Source: Candidatus Latescibacterota bacterium
Lineage (GTDB): Bacteria > Krumholzibacteriota > Krumholzibacteriia > G020349025
Reading direction: 5' to 3'
Assembly: GCA_020349025.1 (NCBI GenBank)
Contig: CP070763.1
Span: 3,201,572 to 3,241,880, forward strand
Length of the DNA: 40,309 bases
Made by a program: the position numbers and the translations under genes. Numbering within the stretch: the first letter of the stretch is position 1; the number at the start of each line of letters is the position of its first letter. The notes beneath the pieces were generated by a model that saw nothing but the letters and a program-made list of their open reading frames with translations, had not been told where the DNA came from and ran no database searches. Shown one piece after another: positions 12,550 through 20,329 of this stretch.

Positions 12550-14427
12550 CTAGCGAGTCGCGCTCAGACAATAGAAAGTGCCGTCGTTTGAGCCGAAGAA
12601 CACGCGGCCATCGTGCACGAGCGGCGAGGAGTAGATCGCCGCCCCCAGCTGCATCTTCGCGATCAGCGCTCCTCCATCCGCCTCCAGGACGTACGTGTGC
12701 CGATCGTACGAGGTCACGTAGACACGATCCTCCTCCACCCAGGGGGTCGACAGGATGGGGCCGCCGGTACGAAAGCGCCAGGCCACGCTGCCGTCGCCGA
12801 TCCGGATGGCGTACACCTGCTGGTCGCGGCTGCCGACGAAGATCGTCCCCTCTCCATCGCTCGCGGGGGAGGAATTGACCGCGCCGCCCGTCGGGGTGCG
12901 CCAGACGGTGCTGCCGTCGGCGAGCGACAGCGCGTAGACGTAGCCATCCGGGCTGCCAAGGACGACGCGGTCGCCGACGCGCAGCGGGTTGGAGATGACG
13001 CGTGCCCCCAGCGACGTGCTCCAGATCACTTCCCCCGTGCGTTGCTCGAGGCAGAGGACTGTTCCGCTGCCACTCACGACGACGACCTTCTGGTCGTAGC
13101 CCACCGGGCGCGCGCGGAGCCTGCCGCCAATGTTGCGCTTCCACGCCACGCGACCCGTCTTCGGGTCGAGCGCCACGACATCGCCGGCATAGGTCTGAAA
13201 GTAGACGTGATGACGCCCCACAGCGGGCGACGCGACGATACGAGCGCCGAGATCGCGCGCCCACAGCTCCAGGCCATCCAGCGCCCGCAGCGCGAAGGCG
13301 CGACCGGCGTAGTTGCCGCAGAAGACGCGCGTCCCATCGACTTCGGGTGTCGCACCGATTCCGGAACCGGAATCGTAGTCCCACACCGGTGCCCCCTGCG
13401 CGTCGACCGCATAGACGCGTCCGTCGCGGCAGCCGTAGACGACGTGGCCCTGGACCAGTCGGGGCGAGGAGGTCACCCAGTCGCGGTAGCGTTTCGACCA
13501 TAGAAGCTGCAACGACGAGCGCGTCGCCGAGGCGAGGGCGACGTCGAGCGGCGGCGTTTCACCTCTCGCCTCGGGGGGCGCTTCGACGCGCTCGCCCGAG
13601 ACGCGTGGCGGCGAGGTCGGCTCGAGCGTCGAGTCGACGTTCTCGGACAGAACCTCGGGGCTGAGCCCGGTCGGTTGGCCTCCAATCCCCTGCCAGCGCG
13701 ACATGCCGAAGAGCGCCGTCGCGAAGACCACGACGACGAGCGCCAGCGCCACGTACGACATCGTCACCCGGTCGCGACGCACCTCCGGTTCCTGTCCGGG
13801 CCAGGCGCCCGATGCGACCGTCTCGAGCACGTCGGTTTCCGGAGCGGGTTCCTTCAGGAGCACGATGCGCGCGTTTTGCGGCTCCTCTCCTGCGTACTGC
13901 GCCTGCGCTCGCGGCTCCAGCCAGAGCACGACGCGGTCCTCCTCCTCCAGGAAGACGCGGCGCAACTGCAGCCGTTGCGCAACGAGGCCGGGGTGAGCGC
14001 GCTCCGAGTAGATCGGAAGCTCTTTCACGCGCACGCGGAGCGTCGATTGCAGCGGCTGCGGCGGACCGCCGAGACTGAACTGCGGGCTCATGTCCTGGGA
14101 GTGCAGAAGATAGAGGCTGCGACCGCGACACAGAACGAGACCCAGCTGGAAGCGGCGGATCACGTCGGGAGGCAACATGGTGCATGCCGAGTCCATCGCG
14201 CGGACGCAGTTTTCGAGAAACGCTGCCGCCGGCGTGCCGCTGTCATGGATTTCGCGTGTGACCTCGTGCAGCACCGGCTCGAGCGCCGCCTTCACACTGC
14301 GATCGTGCCATTCGGCCAGAACCGCGACGCGGATGTCGTCGTCGGTTTCGCCTGCGTCGAGGAACGTGAAGAGTTGGTTCTGGAATTCGTCTGGAGACTC
14401 GAGCCGCAGACGGAACAAGTTCCGCAC
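12550..14427 (-). CDS. Membrane-anchored PQQ/beta-propeller protein with cytoplasmic PP2C-like N-terminus
   Basis: About 625 residues from GTG 14427 (GGGG 8 bases upstream; an upstream in-frame start at 14475 would add 16 poor residues). Three parts: a cytoplasmic domain (about 1-190), one transmembrane helix at about 223-246 (MSYVALALVVVVFATALFG), a Pro/Glu-rich linker, and from about 305 to the end a run of PQQ-enzyme/BamB-like blades (repeated VYAxD, GxVxWxxxxGG and SSPxxxDGxVFxGSxDG). The N-terminal part has segments reminiscent of PP2C phosphatases (LVLCRGRSLYLLHS; EEEDRVVLWLEP) but not their metal-binding aspartates, so any such domain is degenerate (weak inference). The propeller should lie outside the inner membrane and could bind protein or glycan partners. 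Last gene of the M6-Slt-NHL-kinase-TPR-TPR cluster. Not BamB: no lipobox and it has the extra domain. Confidence 0.75.
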   Translation of the reverse strand: MRNLFRLRLESPDEFQNQLFTFLDAGETDDDIRVAVLAEWHDRSVKAALEPVLHEVTREIHDSGTPAAAFLENCVRAMDSACTMLPPDVIRRFQLGLVLCRGRSLYLLHSQDMSPQFSLGGPPQPLQSTLRVRVKELPIYSERAHPGLVAQRLQLRRVFLEEEDRVVLWLEPRAQAQYAGEEPQNARIVLLKEPAPETDVLETVASGAWPGQEPEVRRDRVTMSYVALALVVVVFATALFGMSRWQGIGGQPTGLSPEVLSENVDSTLEPTSPPRVSGERVEAPPEARGETPPLDVALASATRSSLQLLWSKRYRDWVTSSPRLVQGHVVYGCRDGRVYAVDAQGAPVWDYDSGSGIGATPEVDGTRVFCGNYAGRAFALRALDGLELWARDLGARIVASPAVGRHHVYFQTYAGDVVALDPKTGRVAWKRNIGGRLRARPVGYDQKVVVVSGSGTVLCLEQRTGEVIWSTSLGARVISNPLRVGDRVVLGSPDGYVYALSLADGSTVWRTPTGGAVNSSPASDGEGTIFVGSRDQQVYAIRIGDGSVAWRFRTGGPILSTPWVEEDRVYVTSYDRHTYVLEADGGALIAKMQLGAAIYSSPLVHDGRVFFGSNDGTFYCLSATR

Positions 14428-14560
14428 GCACACCACCCCGCTTCCACCACACCAAAGTCGCGGCACCCGCCCCACGGCAGCGCACCGCTGGGATGAGTTC
14501 TTCCCATTAGCGGAACAGGGATCGAAGTCGCAAGCGCTTTATCCTGAGTGCGGGTGCGGT

Positions 14561-15043
14561 TCACCCGTCCAGCAGGCGGCGAACGAGATCGCCGCCGTGA
14601 CGCTGCGGGTGCAAAGCGCTCGCGAGCCCGCGCCCCGCGACCGCGTCGTGCGGGTCGAGCCGCAGGGCCGTGTGGAAACAACTCACGGCGGGTGGATACA
14701 TCCCCATCGCCAGGTAGACGCACCCGAGTGAGGTGTGCATGGCTGCCTCGAAGGGTTGCGACTCCACCGCACGCCGGCACGCTTCGTACGCGCGCGCGAG
14801 GTCGTGCCCCTCGCGTGCGAGGCAGAGTCCATACAGGCCGAGCGCATCGGCGTCGTCGGGGCGGTCGCGCAGGCACTCTTCGAGCAAGGTCAGCGCCGTG
14901 CGCCACGTCGCCATCTCCACGGCGAGGCGTGCGCGCTGGAAGGCCTGGCGCCACACGCGCTCGCCGTCGTCGCGGCTGCGCGCCTTGTCGTGCGTCTCGG
15001 TGGGGGCGATCTTTCTGTGCCGTTCCAGGATCGAATGGCTCAC
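14561..15043 (-). CDS. Small TPR protein
   Basis: 160 residues starting at GTG 15043, which forms a GTGA overlap with the stop of the upstream TPR gene; an earlier GTG at 15058 is less likely. About three tetratricopeptide units are visible from residue 45 on (TALTLLEECLRDRPDDADAL, AYEACRRAVESQP, AVSCFHTALRLDPHDAVA). No signal peptide or membrane segment, so presumably a cytosolic scaffold. Its coupling to a larger TPR gene and position before the membrane propeller gene suggest one assembly (inference). Confidence 0.75.
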   Translation of the reverse strand: MSHSILERHRKIAPTETHDKARSRDDGERVWRQAFQRARLAVEMATWRTALTLLEECLRDRPDDADALGLYGLCLAREGHDLARAYEACRRAVESQPFEAAMHTSLGCVYLAMGMYPPAVSCFHTALRLDPHDAVAGRGLASALHPQRHGGDLVRRLLDG

Positions 15044-15981
15044 GAGACTTCGCTCCACGAGGCGATCTGGTCGAGCAGCGCGCGCGCCAGCTTGTGTCCC
15101 GGCTGCTGGCGCTCGACGAGGCGTAGATGTCGCTCCGCCTGCTCGAAGTGGCCGCGATGGAAGAGCGCCATTCCGAGATTGAGGCGCGCGTCGGTGTACT
15201 CCGGGTTCAGAGCCAGCGCAAGCTCGAACTCCTCGACGGCGTCATCGGTCATCTCTTCGTTGTCGTACGCGACGCCGAGCAGGTTGTGCAGATCCGGATA
15301 GTCCGGGTGGATGCGGATGAGCTTCTTCATCTCCGTGATGGCGCGCGCGCTGTCTCCAGCGCGCAGAGCACGCCGCGCGATCTCGACGGCGGCGACGAGC
15401 GGCGACGCGGGACCGGCAAGCAGCGTGTCGAACAACGAGTCGAGACGCTCGCGCGTCGACTCGGGCGCTGTCGTATGCGTCGGCGCGTACGCCATCAGCT
15501 CCTGCAAATCGTCGGCGACGAAGTCGGGACCGCTGCGGTGCGCCTCCTGCAGGTGGCGAAGCGCCTCGCTTCCCTCCCCCAGGTGCATGAGCAGACGCGC
15601 CAGGCACAGGCGCGCTTCGAAGTAGCTCGGGTTGATCTGCAGGGCGCTCTCGTAGGAACGGCGTGCCGAATCGGTGCGGTCACTACGTTCGTAGAGCTGC
15701 CCGAGGAGGAGCAGCACGTCGGCGAAGCCGGGGCGCAGCGACGATGCACGTTCCAGCATGCGGATGGCCTCGTCCACGTCCCCGGCTGCAGCACGCTGCT
15801 TTCCCGCTTCGAGGTGCGCCTGGCACGCGTAGATGGCGATGTCGGACGAAGGCGCCTCCGATGCGCGCACGAGAGCCTCGAACGCCACGGCGGCCGCTTC
15901 GAACTCACCGCGATTGAAAAGGCCCAGGGCGCGGCTCAATGCATTGCGTGGGATGAAGCGGAAGAGGTTGCGCAGAAACAT
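15040..15981 (-). CDS. TPR-repeat protein
   Basis: 313 residues from ATG 15981, with GGAGG 6 bases upstream. It opens MFLRNLFRFIPRN, much like the start of the PQQ-propeller protein in the same cluster (VRNLFRLRLESP). At least five TPR units follow (AIRMLERASSLRPGFADVL, SARRSYESALQINPSYFEA, AVEEFELALALNPEYTDA, FEQAERHLRLVERQQPGH). No export signal. A scaffold role in a protein complex is the usual TPR role; the partner is unknown. It overlaps the next TPR gene by 4 bp and starts 20 bp after the kinase-like gene. Confidence 0.8.
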   Translation of the reverse strand: MFLRNLFRFIPRNALSRALGLFNRGEFEAAAVAFEALVRASEAPSSDIAIYACQAHLEAGKQRAAAGDVDEAIRMLERASSLRPGFADVLLLLGQLYERSDRTDSARRSYESALQINPSYFEARLCLARLLMHLGEGSEALRHLQEAHRSGPDFVADDLQELMAYAPTHTTAPESTRERLDSLFDTLLAGPASPLVAAVEIARRALRAGDSARAITEMKKLIRIHPDYPDLHNLLGVAYDNEEMTDDAVEEFELALALNPEYTDARLNLGMALFHRGHFEQAERHLRLVERQQPGHKLARALLDQIASWSEVS

Positions 15982-16001
15982 CGAAGCCTCCGTCGTGGAG
16001 G

Positions 16002-16580
16002 TCAAAGGAGAAGTTGGAGCACTCCCGCCGACACCCACGGCACGCTCAGGTTGTCGTCCAAGGGCAGCGGCAGGGCTTCCACGAGCGTCGCGGCAAGCGC
16101 CGCCGCCGCAATGCTCCCCGGGTGCCCGGGCAGGAACAGGAGCCCGACTGCCATACAGGCGACGAAGCAGGCGGCGCTGCCCTCGAAACTCTTCCCCCAA
16201 CGCCGCGGTGTCCCGAAACGGCGCCCGACGAGCGCGGCGGCGGCGTCTCCGACGACCAGGAACGCCATCGCAGTGGCTGCGATCGAGCGCGTCGTCACCC
16301 AGGCCAGAACGAGAGCCGTGAGTGTCAGGTAGTGCACGCTCGTGAGACCGCGGCGTTCGTTGTCGCGCAGATAGGCACCGATGTGCGGCTCCAGGCGTTG
16401 ACGAAACGCTTTCCAGCTCAAGCGCAGCAGATCGACTGCCAGAACGACGACGAATGCAAGGAGGAGGCCACGACGGCGGAGCGGGTCGGGTGCGTAGGCG
16501 ATCCAGACGGGTACGGCGAAGGTCGCCAGGTGGATCCACTTGCGGCCCCACTCCGTTTGCAGGTCAGCGCCCAGGCTCAC
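16002..16580 (-). CDS. Diacylglycerol/polyprenol kinase family membrane protein
   Basis: 192 residues, polytopic membrane protein. GTG 16580 overlaps the NHL gene stop as GTGA. The motif VGDAAAALVGRRFG, followed by WGKSFEGSAACFV (about 115-145), is the signature of the dolichol kinase/DGK1/VTE5-type CTP-dependent lipid kinases, and WGRKWIHL near the start also fits. Likely reaction: phosphorylation of a polyprenol, diacylglycerol or similar lipid alcohol; the substrate cannot be read from sequence. About five to six hydrophobic segments. Placement among envelope proteins suggests lipid-carrier or lipid recycling, not a catabolic role (inference). Confidence 0.8.
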   Translation of the reverse strand: MSLGADLQTEWGRKWIHLATFAVPVWIAYAPDPLRRRGLLLAFVVVLAVDLLRLSWKAFRQRLEPHIGAYLRDNERRGLTSVHYLTLTALVLAWVTTRSIAATAMAFLVVGDAAAALVGRRFGTPRRWGKSFEGSAACFVACMAVGLLFLPGHPGSIAAAALAATLVEALPLPLDDNLSVPWVSAGVLQLLL

Positions 16581-17926
16581 GGCTCCCCCACGCTTCTCTT
16601 CAGATCGGGAAGCGGCGGACCCAGCTTGCGAACGAGGAGGTGCCGGCGCGAGGAGTAGGTCGGCACGGCTTCCACGCGCAAGCGCAGCGGACCGTCGGAG
16701 GCGGGAGCCTGGAAGGTCACGCGCGTGCGCACCGCTCCGACGTTCTGCCAACGCGGTTTCTGCAACAGCACCACGCGACGTTCCTCCCGATCCACGAGCT
16801 CCAGCTGCACGCGCGCGTACTCGGTCAGGAAGTAACGCACCGTCCCGCTCCAGACCCCGTTGGCGTCGGCTTGCAGCTCCACGAGGCGTGGAGAGAACAC
16901 GTCGGTACCGGTCCAGAAGTAGTGGGCACCGGCGCGCTCGGCAACGAAGAGCTGGCCGAAACGACGGTAGAGGCCGAGCCCGCGCGGCTCGTCGAACTCG
17001 TACTCGTCGCGACCGGCGCGGCCGATGGAGAGAAGATAGCGCAGCTTGCGGTCGAACTTGTGCAGGCGTCCGGAACGGTCGCTTGTGTAGACGTTGGCGT
17101 GCAGGTCGAGCGCAACGTAGTAGAACTCGCGCACCTGCTCACCCAGCTCGGCGCTGCGTCGTACGTCGCGCACGCGGCCGTCGTGGAAGAGCGTGACCAG
17201 ACGCGAATGGCTGGAATCTGTGACGACGACGAAGTCCTCGCCGAAGAAATTGTGGCGCGCCCCCGCGCGGATCGCCGCGATCGCGAAGGGCTCGTGCAGG
17301 AAGGGCCCGGTCGCCGTTGCGGGAGCCAGGACGCGCCGCAGACCGCCCTGCCGGTCGAGGACCAAAACGCGCGCGTTGCCCGAGTCGCAAACGTAGATCT
17401 CCCCCGCCTCCAGCGCCACACCCAGTGGGCGTCGCAGCGGCTGACCGGCGAAGTCGCCCGCGATGAAGCGCACGTGGTGCAGCTTGTCCTGTTCGTACTG
17501 CAGCACGTGCAAGCGGTCGTTGCCCGTATCGGCAACGACGACGAGACCGCTGCGCTCGGCCGCGATGCCGTGCGCATCACGAAACTGACCGACTCCACTT
17601 CCCGGCGCGCCGTAGAAAGCAACGGCGGTCAGAGAGGTGTTGTAGATCAGCATGCTCTGACCTGAGTTCACCCCGAACACCGTGAGCTCGTCATCATCCC
17701 TCGTCGACGTGGTGTCATCTTCGGCGCGCAGCTTGACAGCGGCCAGGCCCTGCGGGTTGTCGAACTTGTAGCGGAAGCCCGCCCGCAGCGTCAGATGCGT
17801 CTGCGTGACGCGGTGCAACCCGAAGCAGTGCTTCCAGGGTGGATAGATGAGCGTCGTCGTGGGTGCAGCCCGCAGCGCGGGAGCGATTGCCATGCTGAGC
17901 AGGAGCAGCGCGACAGTTCGGCGCAT
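16577..17926 (-). CDS. Secreted NHL-repeat beta-propeller protein
   Basis: 449 residues with a signal peptide (MRRTVALLLLSMAIAPALRA, likely cut before APTT). NHL-type blades are visible in the middle: FRDAHGIAAERSGLVVVADTGNDRLHVL, FAGQPLRRPLGVALEAGEIYVCDSGNARVLVLD, FDEPRGLGLYRRFGQLFVAERAG (patterns described in part). The last 100 residues are a separate beta-rich, Ig-like segment. NHL propellers mostly bind proteins or glycans and are rarely enzymes. It lies 51 bp after the Slt gene and overlaps the kinase gene by 4 bp. No catalytic motif seen. Confidence 0.8.
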   Translation of the reverse strand: MRRTVALLLLSMAIAPALRAAPTTTLIYPPWKHCFGLHRVTQTHLTLRAGFRYKFDNPQGLAAVKLRAEDDTTSTRDDDELTVFGVNSGQSMLIYNTSLTAVAFYGAPGSGVGQFRDAHGIAAERSGLVVVADTGNDRLHVLQYEQDKLHHVRFIAGDFAGQPLRRPLGVALEAGEIYVCDSGNARVLVLDRQGGLRRVLAPATATGPFLHEPFAIAAIRAGARHNFFGEDFVVVTDSSHSRLVTLFHDGRVRDVRRSAELGEQVREFYYVALDLHANVYTSDRSGRLHKFDRKLRYLLSIGRAGRDEYEFDEPRGLGLYRRFGQLFVAERAGAHYFWTGTDVFSPRLVELQADANGVWSGTVRYFLTEYARVQLELVDREERRVVLLQKPRWQNVGAVRTRVTFQAPASDGPLRLRVEAVPTYSSRRHLLVRKLGPPLPDLKRSVGEP

Positions 17927-17977
17927 GCGGCGCCCCTTCGGGTGGTCGGCGGCAGCAGCCGGCGCGGTGCGGCCTGG

Positions 17978-20317
17978 CTACTGCAGACCGTAGATGCGGC
18001 GGTAGACTTCCTGGCTGCCGAGGACGCGCTCGAGGTAGCTCCGCGTCTCGACGTACTCCGCCACGTCGAGATAGAGCTCGCGTGGTTCCTCGGGTCGCAG
18101 GCGTCGCCACCAGCGTGCGGCGGGCTCGCTTCCGGCATTGTACGCCGCCAGAGCTCGGGACACATGCCCTTGGGCCCGCGCGAGCTCCTCGGAGAAGAGC
18201 TGGCATCCGAGGGTCATGTTCGTGATGGGATCGTACAGGTCGTTGATGTGCGTGTTGCTGCGCCCGAGCTCACGTGCAACCTGTAGACCCACGGCGGGCA
18301 TCAGCTGCATGAGGCCGCGCGCACCCGCGTGCGAGTCGATTCGGGCGTCGAAGGCACTCTCGTGGCGCATGAGCGCGAGGATCGTGGCGTGCGAGAGACC
18401 ATGGCGCTTGGTCTCGTTTGCAAGCGTGATCGAGAAAGGCGCCGGGTAACGCACGATCTCGATCGCTTCGGCAAAGCGCGGTTGCGACAGGCGCAAGCTG
18501 AGCGCGTAGGAGATGCTCACGATGCGGGCGTGGGCGCCGCGCGCGTAGCTGCGGGCGAGGAGCTCGAGCAGAGCGCCGGTGTGTCGCGTGAAACGCATCT
18601 CGAGGCGACGAACCTCCCAGCGCGCGAACGTGGTCAGGCCATGATCGAGACAGAAACGCCACAAGCGTGACGCGCTGCGGAACGAGCCCGGAACCGTGGC
18701 AGCCGCGCGGCTGCGCAAGGTGTCGATGGCGGCCATGTAAAGCTGGTCATGCCGACGGGCTGCGTCCAGCTCCGGATCGGCAGGCGGAGAGGTGTCGTCC
18801 ACGACGGGCGAGACCAGGTCCTGCGCGCGCGCTGGCGACGCGAGAATCGTGAAGTAGTTGGCACGGTGGTCCACCAGGAGTCGCCGACGCAGGGCGGCAG
18901 CACGCGTGGTGTCTCCACGTGCTTGCTCGATCCACATGCTCCAGTAGAGCGCCCGCGGCAGCAGGTTCGAGTCGTGGTAACGGGCGCGCATCTGTTCGAA
19001 GAGCGCCAGCGCATCTTCGTGGCGCCGATCGCGGAACGCGCTCAGCCCGCGCCGCAGCGCCGCGTCGTCGGCGAGCTTGCTGCGAGGAAAGCGGCGCTCC
19101 ACCTCGGCGAACACATTCTCTGCGCGCAGAAAATCGCCGCGGATCTCGTAACGCCACCCGACCTCGTAGAGGGCGTCGTCGGCTCGTGGGTGACGCGGGA
19201 AGCGTTGCGCCAGCTCGCGGTAGACGGCGATCGCCGCCTCCTCGTCACCCAGGCGGCGCAGCGAGCGGGCGCGCAGGCGTAGAAGCTCCGGCTCCGACTC
19301 GGTGCCCTCGATCTGCGTCCGATGCTCGTACAACGTGTGCAGGCAGCGCTCTTCGCGACCCTGACGCTGGTACGTTTCCGCCACCGCAACCCAGGCTTCA
19401 CCGGTGTCGGAGCGCTCGAGGCGCGCGCCGGAGTCCAGGAGCGCTAGCAGGCGGCGCCGCGCGCGATCCGGCCGACCGGCACGCATCTCGTAGCGCGCGA
19501 GCTTCAACGTCTCGCGCGCGTTCGGCCGCCAGACGTTGCGCGCGATTGCACGCTCCAAGGTGACGAACGCCGACTCGGCCGGGGTGGGGCGCGCCTCGAG
19601 CAGCTCCAGCAGCCACGTGCGCGCCTGCCTGATGTCCCCCTGGGCCAGGGCGGCGCGCGCCAGCTCCACGAGCAGCAATCCGGTACGATCGTCGAGACGT
19701 GCATCGCGTCCCAGGAGCGGTGCCAAGCGTCGCAAGCGCTGCAGGTCGCCGCCCACGAAGGCTGCATGTCCCTCGATGACGCGCAGCCGTCGCTTCATCT
19801 CGGTCGGGAGTGCCGCAGAGGATGCCGCGCGTGCTGCGCTCTGAGAATCGCGCCAGCGCTTGAGCCGGTGCAAGGTTTCCGCCTCGAGGAATCGGTGCAA
19901 GCCGTCGAGCCCCGGCGCCGTGCCGCGACGTTGCAGGTAGCGCAAGGCGCGCTCCGGATCGCTCCGCGCCAGCGAGAAGGCGGCGCCCACGAGCGCCACG
20001 GTGCCCGGCTCGAGCTGCTGCGCGTGACGGTCGAGAAGCGCGAGTGCGGTGCCGTAGTCTCGGCGTCTCGAGAGAAGACGCAGCGCGGCGCGCAACATCT
20101 CGGGGTGCAGTGCGTTCGAGACGCTGTCGGCTGCGAGCACGTGGGGCTGCAGCCGCGCCCACGCGAGTTCGAACTCCCCCTGCGCTTCCAGCACGCGCAC
20201 CGCTTGCGGGACTTCGTCGTCGCCGCGACAGAGAGAGGGTGCGAAGACGCAAACGAGCGTGACGAGCACGCTCGCGGCTGCACGAATCGAGCGCTGCGCT
20301 GGGGTTCGTTTCGGCAT
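17978..20317 (-). CDS. Soluble lytic murein transglycosylase (Slt-like) with TPR-rich N-terminus
   Basis: 779 residues with a signal peptide (hydrophobic core ASVLVTLVCVFAP). The long alpha-helical middle (about 40-610) is built of TPR/superhelical repeats, such as AIAVYRELAQRFPRHPRADD, as in the Slt70 U-domain. The C-terminal SLT domain has ILALMRHESAFD with catalytic Glu at about 653, then GARGLMQLMP and AYNAGS. It cleaves the MurNAc-GlcNAc bond of peptidoglycan with formation of 1,6-anhydroMurNAc. It starts 12 bp after the M6 protease gene. It is longer than E. coli Slt (645 residues) because of extra repeats. Confidence 0.92.
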   Translation of the reverse strand: MPKRTPAQRSIRAAASVLVTLVCVFAPSLCRGDDEVPQAVRVLEAQGEFELAWARLQPHVLAADSVSNALHPEMLRAALRLLSRRRDYGTALALLDRHAQQLEPGTVALVGAAFSLARSDPERALRYLQRRGTAPGLDGLHRFLEAETLHRLKRWRDSQSAARAASSAALPTEMKRRLRVIEGHAAFVGGDLQRLRRLAPLLGRDARLDDRTGLLLVELARAALAQGDIRQARTWLLELLEARPTPAESAFVTLERAIARNVWRPNARETLKLARYEMRAGRPDRARRRLLALLDSGARLERSDTGEAWVAVAETYQRQGREERCLHTLYEHRTQIEGTESEPELLRLRARSLRRLGDEEAAIAVYRELAQRFPRHPRADDALYEVGWRYEIRGDFLRAENVFAEVERRFPRSKLADDAALRRGLSAFRDRRHEDALALFEQMRARYHDSNLLPRALYWSMWIEQARGDTTRAAALRRRLLVDHRANYFTILASPARAQDLVSPVVDDTSPPADPELDAARRHDQLYMAAIDTLRSRAAATVPGSFRSASRLWRFCLDHGLTTFARWEVRRLEMRFTRHTGALLELLARSYARGAHARIVSISYALSLRLSQPRFAEAIEIVRYPAPFSITLANETKRHGLSHATILALMRHESAFDARIDSHAGARGLMQLMPAVGLQVARELGRSNTHINDLYDPITNMTLGCQLFSEELARAQGHVSRALAAYNAGSEPAARWWRRLRPEEPRELYLDVAEYVETRSYLERVLGSQEVYRRIYGLQ

Positions 20318-20329
20318 GCGCGCGGTGCC

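Noticed and set aside
14515..14560. T-loop-like string TTCGATCCCTG on the minus strand, possible tRNA
   Set aside because: No flanking 5-bp T stem, acceptor stem or anticodon arm can be formed.
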